From: Actinoplanes sandaracinus
GTDB lineage: Bacteria > Actinomycetota > Actinomycetes > Mycobacteriales > Micromonosporaceae
Direction: 5' to 3'
NCBI RefSeq assembly: GCF_030009775.1
Contig: NZ_JASCTH010000052.1
Location: 1 to 33,192, forward strand
Length of the DNA: 33,192 nt
In this document: positions 16,197 through 24,973 of the stretch, piece by piece
How the letters are laid out: each line of letters starts with the position of its first letter
Position numbering within the stretch: position 1 is the first letter of the stretch
Made by a program: the position numbers and the translations under genes
The notes under the pieces: generated by a model
Seen by the model: the letters and a program-made list of their open reading frames with translations, nothing else
Databases searched by the model: none
Told to the model about the DNA's origin: nothing

Positions 16197-16208
16197 ATGC
16201 GAACGCAT
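16197..16208. promoter_or_regulatory. Predicted TetR operator 1
   Basis: ATGCGAACGCAT, palindromic apart from the central AA, 16 bases upstream of the TetR GTG. It matches operator 2 at 11 of 12 bases and shares the flanking C and T (CATGCGAWCGCATT). Confidence 0.6.
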
Positions 16209-16235
16209 TGCTATCAACGCCCGCGAACCGTTATC

Positions 16236-16247
16236 ATGCGATCGCAT
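16236..16247. promoter_or_regulatory. Predicted TetR operator 2
   Basis: ATGCGATCGCAT, a perfect 12-base palindrome, 21 bases upstream of the hydrolase ATG. Its centre is 39 bases from that of operator 1, close to four helical turns, which places both sites on nearly the same DNA face. Confidence 0.65.
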
Positions 16248-16268
16248 TACAAAAACTGGGAGGCAGGC

Positions 16269-17129
16269 ATGGGCATCGAGTACGCCGTGAACGGGGACGT
16301 CAGGATCGCTTACGAGACCTTCGGCACGGCCGGTGAGCCGCTACTGCTGGTCCTGGGGCTGGACTACCAGATGGTCTGGTGGCCCGACGCGTTCTGCGAG
16401 CGCCTGGTCGAGGCGGGCTACCACGTGGCCCGTTACGACAATCGAGACACCGGCCTGTCCACTCATTACCCACAGCCGCCGGACGGCAGCCCGTGGCGGG
16501 CGCTGCTCGGACGCACTCGCCCCCTCTACACGATCGCCGACATGGCCGCCGACGGGCTCGCGGTGATGGACGCACTCGGCTGGTCCGACGCGCACGTACT
16601 GGGCGGCACGTCGGCGATCGCGCAGGCCATGGCCTTGCTGCACCCCAAACGGGTACGCAGCCTCACGCTCTGCATGAGCAGCCCGGCCACCGCGGGAGTG
16701 CTGCAGACCCTGCGCTACATCAAGTTCGGCATCTTCCGCGAATTCCGCAAGCTACCGAAGGCGACCACATCCGAACAGGAGATCGACAACCTGATCGCGA
16801 TCTACCGGGCGCAGGCCTCGCCCGGCTACCCGTTTCCCGAGGAATGGGTCCGACAGGCAGCGACGCTCAGCCACACCCGCGCGCCACGCAATCCGCGCAC
16901 CACCCAGCGGCACCTCGCCGCCGGCCGGGCCGTGAAACTGCCGCCGCTGTCCGGCATCACCGCGCCGACCCTGGTGGTCGCGGGCGCCGACGATCCGATG
17001 CTCAAGCCGAGCGCGGGCCGTGACCTCGCCACCCAGATCCCCAGCGCCCAGTTCGTGGAATACCCCGGCGTAGGCCACGACTGGCCCGAGGGAATCTGGG
17101 ACGACGTGATCGCCCGGATGCCCCGCTGA
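16269..17129 (+). CDS. Alpha/beta-hydrolase fold protein with atypical nucleophile elbow
   Basis: A 286-residue protein from ATG 16269, preceded by GGGAGG. The fold is clear: GEPLLLVLGLDYQMVWW (oxyanion strand), YDNRDTGLST, the helix after the elbow with ALLHPKRVRSLTL, the acid strand TLVVAGADDPML and the catalytic-type His in PGVGHDWPEG. The nucleophile elbow, usually GxSxGG in this group (relatives read GASMGGMIAQ), here reads LGGTSAIAQ, two residues shorter and with no canonical Ser position. It may be inactive, use Thr/Ser unusually, or serve another role. Divergent from the TetR gene and probably its main target. Relatives include aclacinomycin methylesterase-like enzymes. Confidence 0.88.
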   Translation: MGIEYAVNGDVRIAYETFGTAGEPLLLVLGLDYQMVWWPDAFCERLVEAGYHVARYDNRDTGLSTHYPQPPDGSPWRALLGRTRPLYTIADMAADGLAVMDALGWSDAHVLGGTSAIAQAMALLHPKRVRSLTLCMSSPATAGVLQTLRYIKFGIFREFRKLPKATTSEQEIDNLIAIYRAQASPGYPFPEEWVRQAATLSHTRAPRNPRTTQRHLAAGRAVKLPPLSGITAPTLVVAGADDPMLKPSAGRDLATQIPSAQFVEYPGVGHDWPEGIWDDVIARMPR

Positions 17130-17478
17130 CCCCGATAACGGCAGTGCTTCCATGACCGAGCGTCGCCATTGACGCGCGTCGCCTCAGGCGCTGCGAGACC
17201 AGACATCCGGATCTGCCGCAAGTCGCGCGTTCGGCCCGCTCCATCGCCGACGAACACCAGTTCGCCGTGCTGCTCCGCGCAGCGCTCCGCCATCGATGGA
17301 AGCCGTATCAGCCACGATGCTCAGCGCCTGCCTTCGCTAGGGCGAGCAGCAGCTCGATGATCCACAATGCCGGGCCGGCGTCCTCATCCAGTCGCGATCC
17401 GCGCTACAGACCGCCGGCCGGGTGGTTCATCGCTCGTCAGGCGCACGGCGGCCCCGGTGCTCGCGGGATGGCCACCGT
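17130..17478. other. No gene seen
   Basis: About 350 bases between the hydrolase and the pnuC relic. No frame on either strand has coding character, and no repeat or hairpin stood out. Confidence 0.5.
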
Positions 17479-17977
17479 TCAAGCGGAGTGGTGGGCAAGG
17501 TAGCCGGCGAATTGAGGCGGCAACGCGCCGGCGTTCGGATCATTCAGCAGCACGGCGAACGGGTAGTAGCCGAAGTGCAGCAGCTCGGGCACGCCGACCA
17601 GATCGACGGCGATCCAGCAGGGCCAGAACTCGGCCCAGCCACGGGCCATCGCGTACGTCGCCGGCACCGAGCCCACGAAGATCCATGAGTCGGCGAGGCA
17701 GTACCACCAGGGCACCGGGAAGCCGGCGCCGATAGTACGGAAGGCGTAGGGCGGTGTGCCCTGCTCGTTGCCGAGCGCCTCACCCGAAAAACGGTGAGAA
17801 GGAGGACGTTGCCGACGATACCCGCCGGCCAGGCGAGCACGCTGCGGCGCGGGCCGAACAGCGCCGAGCCGAGCCCGAACGCGTGCCGACGATCTCCCGG
17901 TAGGAGATCGACTGGTCCGTGGTCACCTGCCAGCGGACGGTGTGGAGCGTAGCGATCAGATCGTCCGACCAAGTCAC
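17479..17977 (-). pseudogene. pnuC: Decayed nicotinamide riboside transporter (PnuC-type)
   Basis: Three frames each carry a piece of a PnuC-like membrane protein, in order. First, from GTG 17977: TWSDDLIATLHTV and SISYREIVGT. Second, in another frame: FGLGSALFGPRRSVLAWPAG and IVGNVLLLTVF, as in the PnuC N-terminal helices. Third: PWWYCLADSWIFVGSVPATY, ARGWAEFWPCWIAVDLVGVP and LLHFGYYPFAVL, the C-terminal transmembrane signature. The central helices between pieces two and three are missing, and the C-terminus beyond FAVL is replaced by unrelated sequence. A working copy would import nicotinamide riboside for NAD synthesis. This copy cannot do so. Confidence 0.75.
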
Positions 17978-18067
17978 GGTTCATCGTAGGCTCGCCGTAG
18001 ATCCACTGTGCCCCCCACGTGCTGTGGCTATCGCGTAGCCTGCCCGTTGATCGGGGGAGGGTGGAGT

Positions 18068-21000
18068 TTGTTCGCGCTCGTTTTCGACGCGGTGCGGGCG
18101 CGAACCGCGCAGGTGCTGGCGCTCTTTGTGCTGACCGCGCTGGCCGCCGCCGTCGCTGCCGCCGGTCCTTGGTATGCCTACGCATCCGCGACCCGCGCCG
18201 CCGAGGCGCAGCTGAGCGTCGCCTCGGCGGCCCAGCGCAACGTCTCGATCCAGACCGAGACCAGCACCCAGAATGACGCGGCCGACGCGCTCCGCCGGTT
18301 CGCCGACGTCGCCGCCGGTGAGCTGTCCAGCTCACTGGACCAGCCGGTGCGCGGGATCCGGCTGCCGCTGAGTGTCACCCGGGCCGGCGGAGACGCGACC
18401 ATGGCGGTCGCCTACCGGGACGACCTCTGTCAGCACGTCCGCCTCGATGGGCCCTGTCCGTCCGCCCCCCTCCAGATCGCGGTCAGCAACGCCACCGCCC
18501 AGAACCTGGGCCTGGAGACCGGCGACGAACTGACCCTGCTGGACCGGTTGAGCACCCCCTTTCAGTTCACGGTCGTCGCCCGTTACTCGATGCGCGATCC
18601 CGCGGACCCGTATTGGAGCAATCCGCTGTTCCGGGCCGAGGCCCCCGGACTGGACCCGGTCTTCACACCGGTCGAGACGTTCGGTTCCGACCGGTTCCCG
18701 GAGCCGACGCTCACCTACGACGTCCAGGTCCCGCCAGACCTGATCCGCGGCGACGGCGCGCAGCGCCTCGGTGTCGCGCTGGCCGATGCCGAGGCACGGC
18801 TGAGCCTGGACCGGCTGCGGATGACCACCGGCATCAACACGGTGCTGGAGCGCATCGCCAGGGACCGGGACACGGTGCGCCGCGGCGTTCTGACCGCGGG
18901 CCTGCAGACGCTGATCCTTACCTGGTTCGCGATCGGTATCGCCGGGCACTGCACCAGCCGGGACCGGCGTACCGACGTGGCGCTGCTCAAACTGCGCGGC
19001 GTGAGCCGGGGCGGCATCCTGCGGCTGGCCTGGGGACAACATCTGGTGCCGCTGCTGCTCGGTGTGCTGGTCGGTACGCCCGCCGGGCTTCTGCTCGCCG
19101 GCGGCCTCGCCGGGTCGGTGCACCCGAGCGACCGGGGCGCCGCGCTGCTGCTCGTCGGAGCCACCGTTGCCGCCGTACTGCTCGGCAGCCTGCTCGTGCT
19201 GATCATCGGTGAGGCGCTGGTGCTGCGGCAGCCGGTCGCGGTGCTGCTGCAGCGCTCGGCGATGGGACGCGCCGACTGGCGCTCCACCCTGGTCGACAAG
19301 GTGCTCGCCGCCGTCGCTGCCGCCGCGGTCTACCAGTCCCGGTCCGGCGGGTCGGAGGACGGCCTCAAGGCCGCCGCGCCCGCGCTCGCCGCGCTGGCCG
19401 TGGCACTGCTGGCCGCGCGGCTACTGGTACGCGTCGCCGGCCGGGCCGGCGACGTGGCGTTGCGTGGCGGGTGGCTCCGGCTCGGCCTCACCGCCGTCCA
19501 GGTCTCCCGGCAACGCGGCGCCGACCGGGTGTTCGCCCTGATCGTGGTGGCGGTCGCCAGCTTCGCCACGGCGGCCGGTGGGCTGGCCGCCGACCGTACC
19601 GTTCGGGCCGATCGCAGCGCCGCGGAGCTGGGCGCCGCCCGGGTGCTCAAGGTGGAGGCGCCGAACCGTACGGCGCTGCTCGCGGCGGTCCGGCGGGCCG
19701 ATCCGGGCGGCCGGGAGGCGATGGCGGTGGTCGCCGACACCACGACCATCCCGCCGGTGCTGGCCGTGGACACCACGCGGCTCGCCGCGGTCGCCGAGTG
19801 GCGCCCCGAGTACGGGCCGGGCGGCCTGCTCCCGGACGCGACGGCGGCCGGCAGCGTGAAGCCGCTGCCGGTGGTCACCGGCGACCGGTTGACCCTCCGG
19901 GCGCGGCACGAGGGCACCGCCCCGGTCACTGTCGAACTGCTGCTTCAGCACGAGGGCACCGGCCTGCCGGTGCAGGTCGACTTCGGTGTTCTGGGCGCGG
20001 GGGAGGGCACGATCTCGGCTCCGGCGCCCGGATGCGCCGCCGCGCCCGGCTGTCGCCTGGTCCGCTGGGGGCTGACCGCGCCGGGCTGGAAAAGCAAGTG
20101 GAGCCCGCTCCCGCCGGACACCGTGGTGACGCTGCAGAGCCTGCGGCAGGACGGCCCGGCGGCGGAGGTCCTGGACCCCGCCCGGTTCGGCGATATCGGC
20201 TGGTGGCGGCCCGCCATCGGGGGCGTCGCCATCGACATCGCCACGACCGGCGACGGCCTGCGGCTGTCCGCCGACCGCAACGAGCTGGCAGTGCCGGTGA
20301 GTGGCACCGAGGTCTGGGCGTCCGACACCTCGATGCCCCTGCCGGTGGTGCTGGCCGGCGAGGCTCCGGCCGATTGGCGGCTCACCGACCCGCTGCTGAA
20401 CTCGTTCGGCCGGGTCCCGGCGCGGGTCGCCGGCACCGCGCTGGCCCTGCCCGGGCTGGGAACGAACGGGATCCTCGTCGACCTGGACGCCACCCGCCGT
20501 GTCGCGGGTCAGAGTGAGCCGCCCGGGGAGTTCCAGGTCTGGCTCTCCGCCGGCGCCCGCTCGGGCCTGGTGGCCGACCTGACCGCGGCCGGGCTCACCG
20601 TGATCACGGACGACAGCGCCGCGGAACGATCCGTCGTCCTCGGCCACCAGGGACCGGCGGCCGTCGCGCGGTTCGGGTTGCTGGCCGGCGTGGCGGCGCT
20701 GCTGCTCGCCGCGGCCACGACAGCCGTCGCTGTCGCCGTCGACCGGCCCATGCTGCGCGGGCAACTCGAGGCGCTGCGCCTGCAGGGACTACCCGCCCCG
20801 GTCGCGGTCACCACCGGTTGTGCCGGGACGGCCGCCCTCGTACTGGCGGGTCTGTCGGTCGGTGTGTTCGCCGCCTTGCTGGTCGGGCCGCTCACCCGGA
20901 TCGTCGTGCCACCGTTCACCGACGGCTGGGCGGTGCTGCCGCCGCCGGCCACGCTCAGCGGCGCTGTGCTCGCGCTGTCCGCGCTGGTCGCCCTCGTCGT

Positions 21001-21151
21001 GCTCGGCGTGACCGGGTGGCTGTCGGTGCTGCCGCTCCTTCGTAGCCTGCGAGCGCCCGGCTCGGCGCCGCCGCCTGACCGGCATGCCGGTGGCGTGCCG
21101 GTCGGCACCGCGGCCGGTCGCGGTGCCGATCCGAAAGAGGACGGTCGATGA
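18068..21151 (+). CDS. Large FtsX-type ABC transporter permease 1
   Basis: About 1027 residues from TTG 18068, which has GGGGGAGG seven bases before it; a GTG at 18008 in frame would add an unlikely Cys-rich leader. An N-terminal helix (VLALFVLTALAAAVAAAG) is followed by an extracytoplasmic domain (about 50-280), a helix set with FtsX character (about 285-400; AIGIAGHCTSRDRRTDVALL followed by KLRGVSRG, the usual cytoplasmic loop), two helices near 440 and 500, a second extracytoplasmic domain (about 520-870), and three C-terminal helices (LLAGVAALLLAAATTAVAVA and on). This is the MacB/FtsX-like duplicated architecture common in actinomycetes. These proteins usually act mechanically on extracytoplasmic substrates. 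ATGA overlap with the next gene. Substrate unknown. Confidence 0.9.
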   Translation: MFALVFDAVRARTAQVLALFVLTALAAAVAAAGPWYAYASATRAAEAQLSVASAAQRNVSIQTETSTQNDAADALRRFADVAAGELSSSLDQPVRGIRLPLSVTRAGGDATMAVAYRDDLCQHVRLDGPCPSAPLQIAVSNATAQNLGLETGDELTLLDRLSTPFQFTVVARYSMRDPADPYWSNPLFRAEAPGLDPVFTPVETFGSDRFPEPTLTYDVQVPPDLIRGDGAQRLGVALADAEARLSLDRLRMTTGINTVLERIARDRDTVRRGVLTAGLQTLILTWFAIGIAGHCTSRDRRTDVALLKLRGVSRGGILRLAWGQHLVPLLLGVLVGTPAGLLLAGGLAGSVHPSDRGAALLLVGATVAAVLLGSLLVLIIGEALVLRQPVAVLLQRSAMGRADWRSTLVDKVLAAVAAAAVYQSRSGGSEDGLKAAAPALAALAVALLAARLLVRVAGRAGDVALRGGWLRLGLTAVQVSRQRGADRVFALIVVAVASFATAAGGLAADRTVRADRSAAELGAARVLKVEAPNRTALLAAVRRADPGGREAMAVVADTTTIPPVLAVDTTRLAAVAEWRPEYGPGGLLPDATAAGSVKPLPVVTGDRLTLRARHEGTAPVTVELLLQHEGTGLPVQVDFGVLGAGEGTISAPAPGCAAAPGCRLVRWGLTAPGWKSKWSPLPPDTVVTLQSLRQDGPAAEVLDPARFGDIGWWRPAIGGVAIDIATTGDGLRLSADRNELAVPVSGTEVWASDTSMPLPVVLAGEAPADWRLTDPLLNSFGRVPARVAGTALALPGLGTNGILVDLDATRRVAGQSEPPGEFQVWLSAGARSGLVADLTAAGLTVITDDSAAERSVVLGHQGPAAVARFGLLAGVAALLLAAATTAVAVAVDRPMLRGQLEALRLQGLPAPVAVTTGCAGTAALVLAGLSVGVFAALLVGPLTRIVVPPFTDGWAVLPPPATLSGAVLALSALVALVVLGVTGWLSVLPLLRSLRAPGSAPPPDRHAGGVPVGTAAGRGADPKEDGR

Positions 21152-24100
21152 TCTCGCTGGTCTTCGTCATGCTCTGGCACCGCCGCGGGCAGGCCGTCAC
21201 CCTGGCACTGCTCGGCCTGCTGGCGGTCACCTCCGCGGTCGCCGCGCCGGCCTATCTGATCGCGGTTGGCCGTGCGGTCGCCGTCGGGCAGATCGCCACC
21301 GCCGCGCCGAACGAGCTCGGTCTGGTGGCGAGCGCGGTGCAGAACGAGCGCGTCGTCACCGAGGATGACACCCTGGACCCGAGCCAGGACCCGGACCAGC
21401 CGGAGCAGGGTGGGTTGCAGTTCGGCGACGTGGCCAAGGCGCTGGTCGCCCTGCCCGGCTTCACCTACGTCTACTCGGCGGAGTACTGGGTCATCGGCAT
21501 CGACTCGAACCTGGCGAACCCCGGGCGCTTCGTCTACCGCCAGGACGTCTGCGCCCACCTGCAGATCCTGACCGGCCGCTGCCTGGCCGCCGAGGGCGAT
21601 GTACTGCTCGGGGAGCACACGGCGCAGCGGCTGAACCTCAAGGCAGGCGACTCGGTCGAGCTGCGGTCGGCCGCGCCGAACCGGGATCCGCGACGGAAGG
21701 AGTGGATACCGGACGGGAAGCCTCGGCGACTTCTGATCGCCGGCACCTACCGGCCGACCGAGCCGAGTGCCAGCTTCTGGGGCGCCCGCGGCTACTTCAC
21801 CGCGACACCGGAGACCGGCCCGGGCGAACCGATCTTCACCGCCGCGGTGACGCAGCAGACGATGGACCACGGCGAGATCAGGCTGGCGATGGACGGCCGG
21901 GCCGGCCCGGCCGCGTTGCACCCCGACCGTCTCGGCCAGCTCCGGGCCGACCTGCAGAAGCTGAAGCAGACCACCGCCGACGTTGGCATGGCGGTGCAGA
22001 TCGACACCGGCATGACGGCGATGCTGGACCGCATCGACATCGGACAGTCGTCGACCCGGCTGCTCGTGCCGGTGCTGGCCGTGCCACTGATCCTGCTCGC
22101 CTGCTTCACCATCTTCCTCACCGTCGGCTACGGCCTCGAGGGCCGGCAGAGCGAGTTGGCGGTCGTCGCGCTGCGTGGCTCGCGATGGTGGACGCGGTGG
22201 TGGCTGGCGGCCGGCGAGAGCCTCATCGCGGTCCTGGCCGGCGCCCTGTGCGGCTGCCTGACCGGGCAGCTGCTGGTCAACGCGACCGCGGCGATCGTCT
22301 TCTTGGACGGCGGCATCCCCTCCGGCTGGAGCTCACTACGCTACGCACCACTGGCTGCGGGGGCAGCGCTGCTGTCCGTGATGGTGGCCCAGCGCCGCCA
22401 GTTCGTCGGCTCGGTCGCCGGACTGCTGCGCCGGAACCCCTCCACCGCCAACGGCCGGTGGGCGATCGCGGCGGACGCGCTCGCCGTACTCCTCGCCATC
22501 GTCGCCCCGGTCCAGCTCGTACTCTCCAAGGGTGCGCTGACCGGGGTGGGCCTGTTCGCACCCGCCATCCTGATGCTCGCCCTCGGCCTGCTCGCCGCCC
22601 GTGCCCTGCTCCCCTTGATCAGCCGGTACGCGGTCCGCGCCCTGCACCGCGGCCGCCTCGGTGTCGCCCTGGCCGGTCTGCATCTCGCCCGCCGACCCGG
22701 CGCCGGCCGGCTCTTCGCACTGCTAGTGGCGACCGTGGCCGTGGCCGGGTACGCGACCTGCGCGGTGGACACCGCCGCCGGCGGCCGCGCCGTCGAGGCA
22801 ACCCTCGGCATCGGTGCGGATCGGGTCCTCACCGTGCAGACGGCACAACCCCAGCAGCTGCTGACCGCGGTGCGCCGGATCGACCCGGACGGTGACTTCG
22901 CCATGGCGGTCACCCGGCTGCCCCCGGGCGGCTCCGCCGCCGACACGCCCGGCCTGGCCGTGGACTCCACCCGGCTGGCGGCCGTCGCGGCGTGGCCGAG
23001 CGACGGACCCGGCCCGGCCGAGGTCGCCAGCCGGTTGCGCCCGGAGTTACCGGCTCCACCGGAGTTCCCCGGCCCGGACATCGCCGTCGACGTGTCGGCG
23101 TCCGGCCTGGTACCGGGCACGAACGGCCTGCGGCTCCAGGTGTCGGTCTCGTCGCTGAACGGGCTCGGGGACGCGGTGATCGAGCTCGGCGAGCTGCAGA
23201 ACCGGTCGGCCACGTACAAGCAGAGGATCGCGGTCTGCCAGGAAGGATGCCGGATCGACGGCATCGGGCTCGCCCGGACCGGCTCGTCCCCCATCACCGC
23301 CGAGGTGGTGCTCCAGGGCGTGCGCACCACCGGCCCGGACCGGGAAGTGTTGCCCGTGGCCCAGCTAGCCGACCCGAACAGCTGGCGGGCAAGCCCGGAG
23401 GTACGGCTGGCGCAGGCGCCGGACGGCCTGCGGCTCAACGTCGCCGAATCGGTCAGCGTCTCCCCACTCGTCTGGATCAAGCCGGCCAGCACCCCGGACC
23501 CGATCCCGGTCGTCGTGGCCGGTGGCCGCCTCGCCGACGACGTCATCAGCGGCCTGGACGCCAAGCCCATGCTGACCACCAACGCCGAGACCCTGCCGGT
23601 CGTGCCCCAGCTGGGCCGCCGGGCCGTCGTGGTCGACCTCGAGTACGCAGACCGGACAACCATGAACGCCGGCCTCGGCAACGCGCCACAGATCTGGCTC
23701 AACGCGGCGGCACCGCCGGACATCCTGGACCGGGTCTCGGCACAGGGTCTCACCGTCATCGCCGACGTCCGCTCCGATCAGTTACGCCACCGCCTCGAAC
23801 AGCAGGGGCCGGCGCTGGCGCTCTGGTTCCACGTGCTGACCGGCGCTCTGGCCGTACTGCTGGGAGCGGGCGCACTGGTGCTGGCGGCAGCGGTGGACCG
23901 GCGCCGCCGGGTCGAGGACCTCTCCGCGCTGCGGACCCAGGGGCTGCGTCCCGGCCCGGCCGGACAGGCGATGCTCTGGACGTACCCGGCACTGGTCGCT
24001 GTCGCCGTAGTGATCGGACTGCTGGTCGCGGCGATCGCATGGCTGGTCACCGGCTGGGCCCTGCCGCTCGCCGGCCCGTACCCGCCGGACCTCCCACTGC

Positions 24101-24225
24101 CCGGCTGGCCGCGGGTCACCGTGCTGCTCGCGGTGGGTGCGGTGGTCCTGCTGGTACACACGGCCGTGGCCGTCGCCACGGGACGCAATCTGCGCCGGCG
24201 TGTAATGCGCCGCGAAACGCTTTGA
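21148..24225 (+). CDS. Large FtsX-type ABC transporter permease 2
   Basis: 1025 residues, starting at the ATG of an ATGA overlap with permease 1, so translationally coupled. Same plan: N-terminal helix (TLALLGLLAVTSAVAAPAYL), an extracytoplasmic domain (about 35-300) with Cys residues in QDVCAHLQILTGRCLAAEG, FtsX helices (about 305-420) with the loop GLEGRQSELAVVALRGSR, a second domain (about 550-885), and C-terminal helices from VLTGALAVLLGAGALVLAAA to the basic end NLRRRVMRRETL. The two permeases are distantly alike in layout and probably form a heterodimer. The ATPase gene follows after 13 bases. Confidence 0.9.
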   Translation: MISLVFVMLWHRRGQAVTLALLGLLAVTSAVAAPAYLIAVGRAVAVGQIATAAPNELGLVASAVQNERVVTEDDTLDPSQDPDQPEQGGLQFGDVAKALVALPGFTYVYSAEYWVIGIDSNLANPGRFVYRQDVCAHLQILTGRCLAAEGDVLLGEHTAQRLNLKAGDSVELRSAAPNRDPRRKEWIPDGKPRRLLIAGTYRPTEPSASFWGARGYFTATPETGPGEPIFTAAVTQQTMDHGEIRLAMDGRAGPAALHPDRLGQLRADLQKLKQTTADVGMAVQIDTGMTAMLDRIDIGQSSTRLLVPVLAVPLILLACFTIFLTVGYGLEGRQSELAVVALRGSRWWTRWWLAAGESLIAVLAGALCGCLTGQLLVNATAAIVFLDGGIPSGWSSLRYAPLAAGAALLSVMVAQRRQFVGSVAGLLRRNPSTANGRWAIAADALAVLLAIVAPVQLVLSKGALTGVGLFAPAILMLALGLLAARALLPLISRYAVRALHRGRLGVALAGLHLARRPGAGRLFALLVATVAVAGYATCAVDTAAGGRAVEATLGIGADRVLTVQTAQPQQLLTAVRRIDPDGDFAMAVTRLPPGGSAADTPGLAVDSTRLAAVAAWPSDGPGPAEVASRLRPELPAPPEFPGPDIAVDVSASGLVPGTNGLRLQVSVSSLNGLGDAVIELGELQNRSATYKQRIAVCQEGCRIDGIGLARTGSSPITAEVVLQGVRTTGPDREVLPVAQLADPNSWRASPEVRLAQAPDGLRLNVAESVSVSPLVWIKPASTPDPIPVVVAGGRLADDVISGLDAKPMLTTNAETLPVVPQLGRRAVVVDLEYADRTTMNAGLGNAPQIWLNAAAPPDILDRVSAQGLTVIADVRSDQLRHRLEQQGPALALWFHVLTGALAVLLGAGALVLAAAVDRRRRVEDLSALRTQGLRPGPAGQAMLWTYPALVAVAVVIGLLVAAIAWLVTGWALPLAGPYPPDLPLPGWPRVTVLLAVGAVVLLVHTAVAVATGRNLRRRVMRRETL

Positions 24226-24238
24226 CACAGGGAGTGCG

Positions 24239-24892
24239 ATGACAACGCTGACGGTGGACGCGGCGGACCTGGCGTACGGGGACGCCGCCCCGGTGCTGCG
24301 CGGCGTGACGGTCGAGGCCCGGTCCGGCGAGCTGCTGGCGGTGACCGGCACGTCGGGTGCGGGAAAGTCGACGTTGTTGAGTGCGATGGCGGGGTTGTTG
24401 ATGCCGCGGTCGGGTGCGGTGTCGGTGGACGGTGTGCCGTTGGTCAACCGTGATCATGCGATGGGTCTTGGTGTGGTCCTGGTGCCGCAGGACAACGGTC
24501 TGGCGTCGATTTTGACGGCTGCTGAGAATGTGGCGGTGGCGGTGTTGGCGACGGGTGGGTCGTCGGCGGAGGCACGCCGTTATTCGGCGGAGATGCTGGA
24601 TTCGCTGGGGTTGTCCGGTCAGACGGATCAGATGGTTGATGAGCTGTCCGGTGGGCAGCAGCAGCGGACGGCGATCGCTCGTGGGCTGGCGTTGCGGGGT
24701 GAGGTGCTGCTTGCCGACGAGGTGACGAGTGAGTTGGACGCGGCGAATCGCCAACGGGTGTTGGAGTTGTTGCGGAGCGAGGCGGGGCGTGGTGCGGTAG
24801 TGGTGCTGGCGACTCATGATCCGGAGGCTGCGGCGTTGTGTGATCGTGAGCTGCATCTGGCGGATGGTGTGGCGTCTTGGGTTCGTGGTTGA
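24239..24892 (+). CDS. ABC transporter ATP-binding protein of the FtsX-type exporter
   Basis: 217 residues with every ABC motif: Walker A GTSGAGKST, Q-loop VPQDN, signature LSGGQQQR, Walker B VLLADEVTSELD and H-loop ATHDP. It is the MacB/LolD-type ATPase expected to power the two permeases just upstream. ATG 24239 follows GGGAG. Codon use changes inside the gene: up to about 24350 it uses CTG/CTC and C-ending codons like the permeases, but from there on Leu is often TTG (TTGTTG twice) and G/T-ending codons dominate. This may mark a recombination point. Last gene of the operon. Confidence 0.95.
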   Translation: MTTLTVDAADLAYGDAAPVLRGVTVEARSGELLAVTGTSGAGKSTLLSAMAGLLMPRSGAVSVDGVPLVNRDHAMGLGVVLVPQDNGLASILTAAENVAVAVLATGGSSAEARRYSAEMLDSLGLSGQTDQMVDELSGGQQQRTAIARGLALRGEVLLADEVTSELDAANRQRVLELLRSEAGRGAVVVLATHDPEAAALCDRELHLADGVASWVRG

Positions 24893-24973
24893 TGTTTTCG
24901 GGTTGATTGTCGACGACCTCCGACGCCTGGAGACCTCCGCGGCACCGATCCTCTCCGGGGACGGCCTGACGGA

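Noticed and set aside
19421..20764. 447-codon minus-strand frame
   Set aside because: Shadow of the FtsX-type permease; Gln/Arg/Gly-rich as expected of antisense high-GC DNA.
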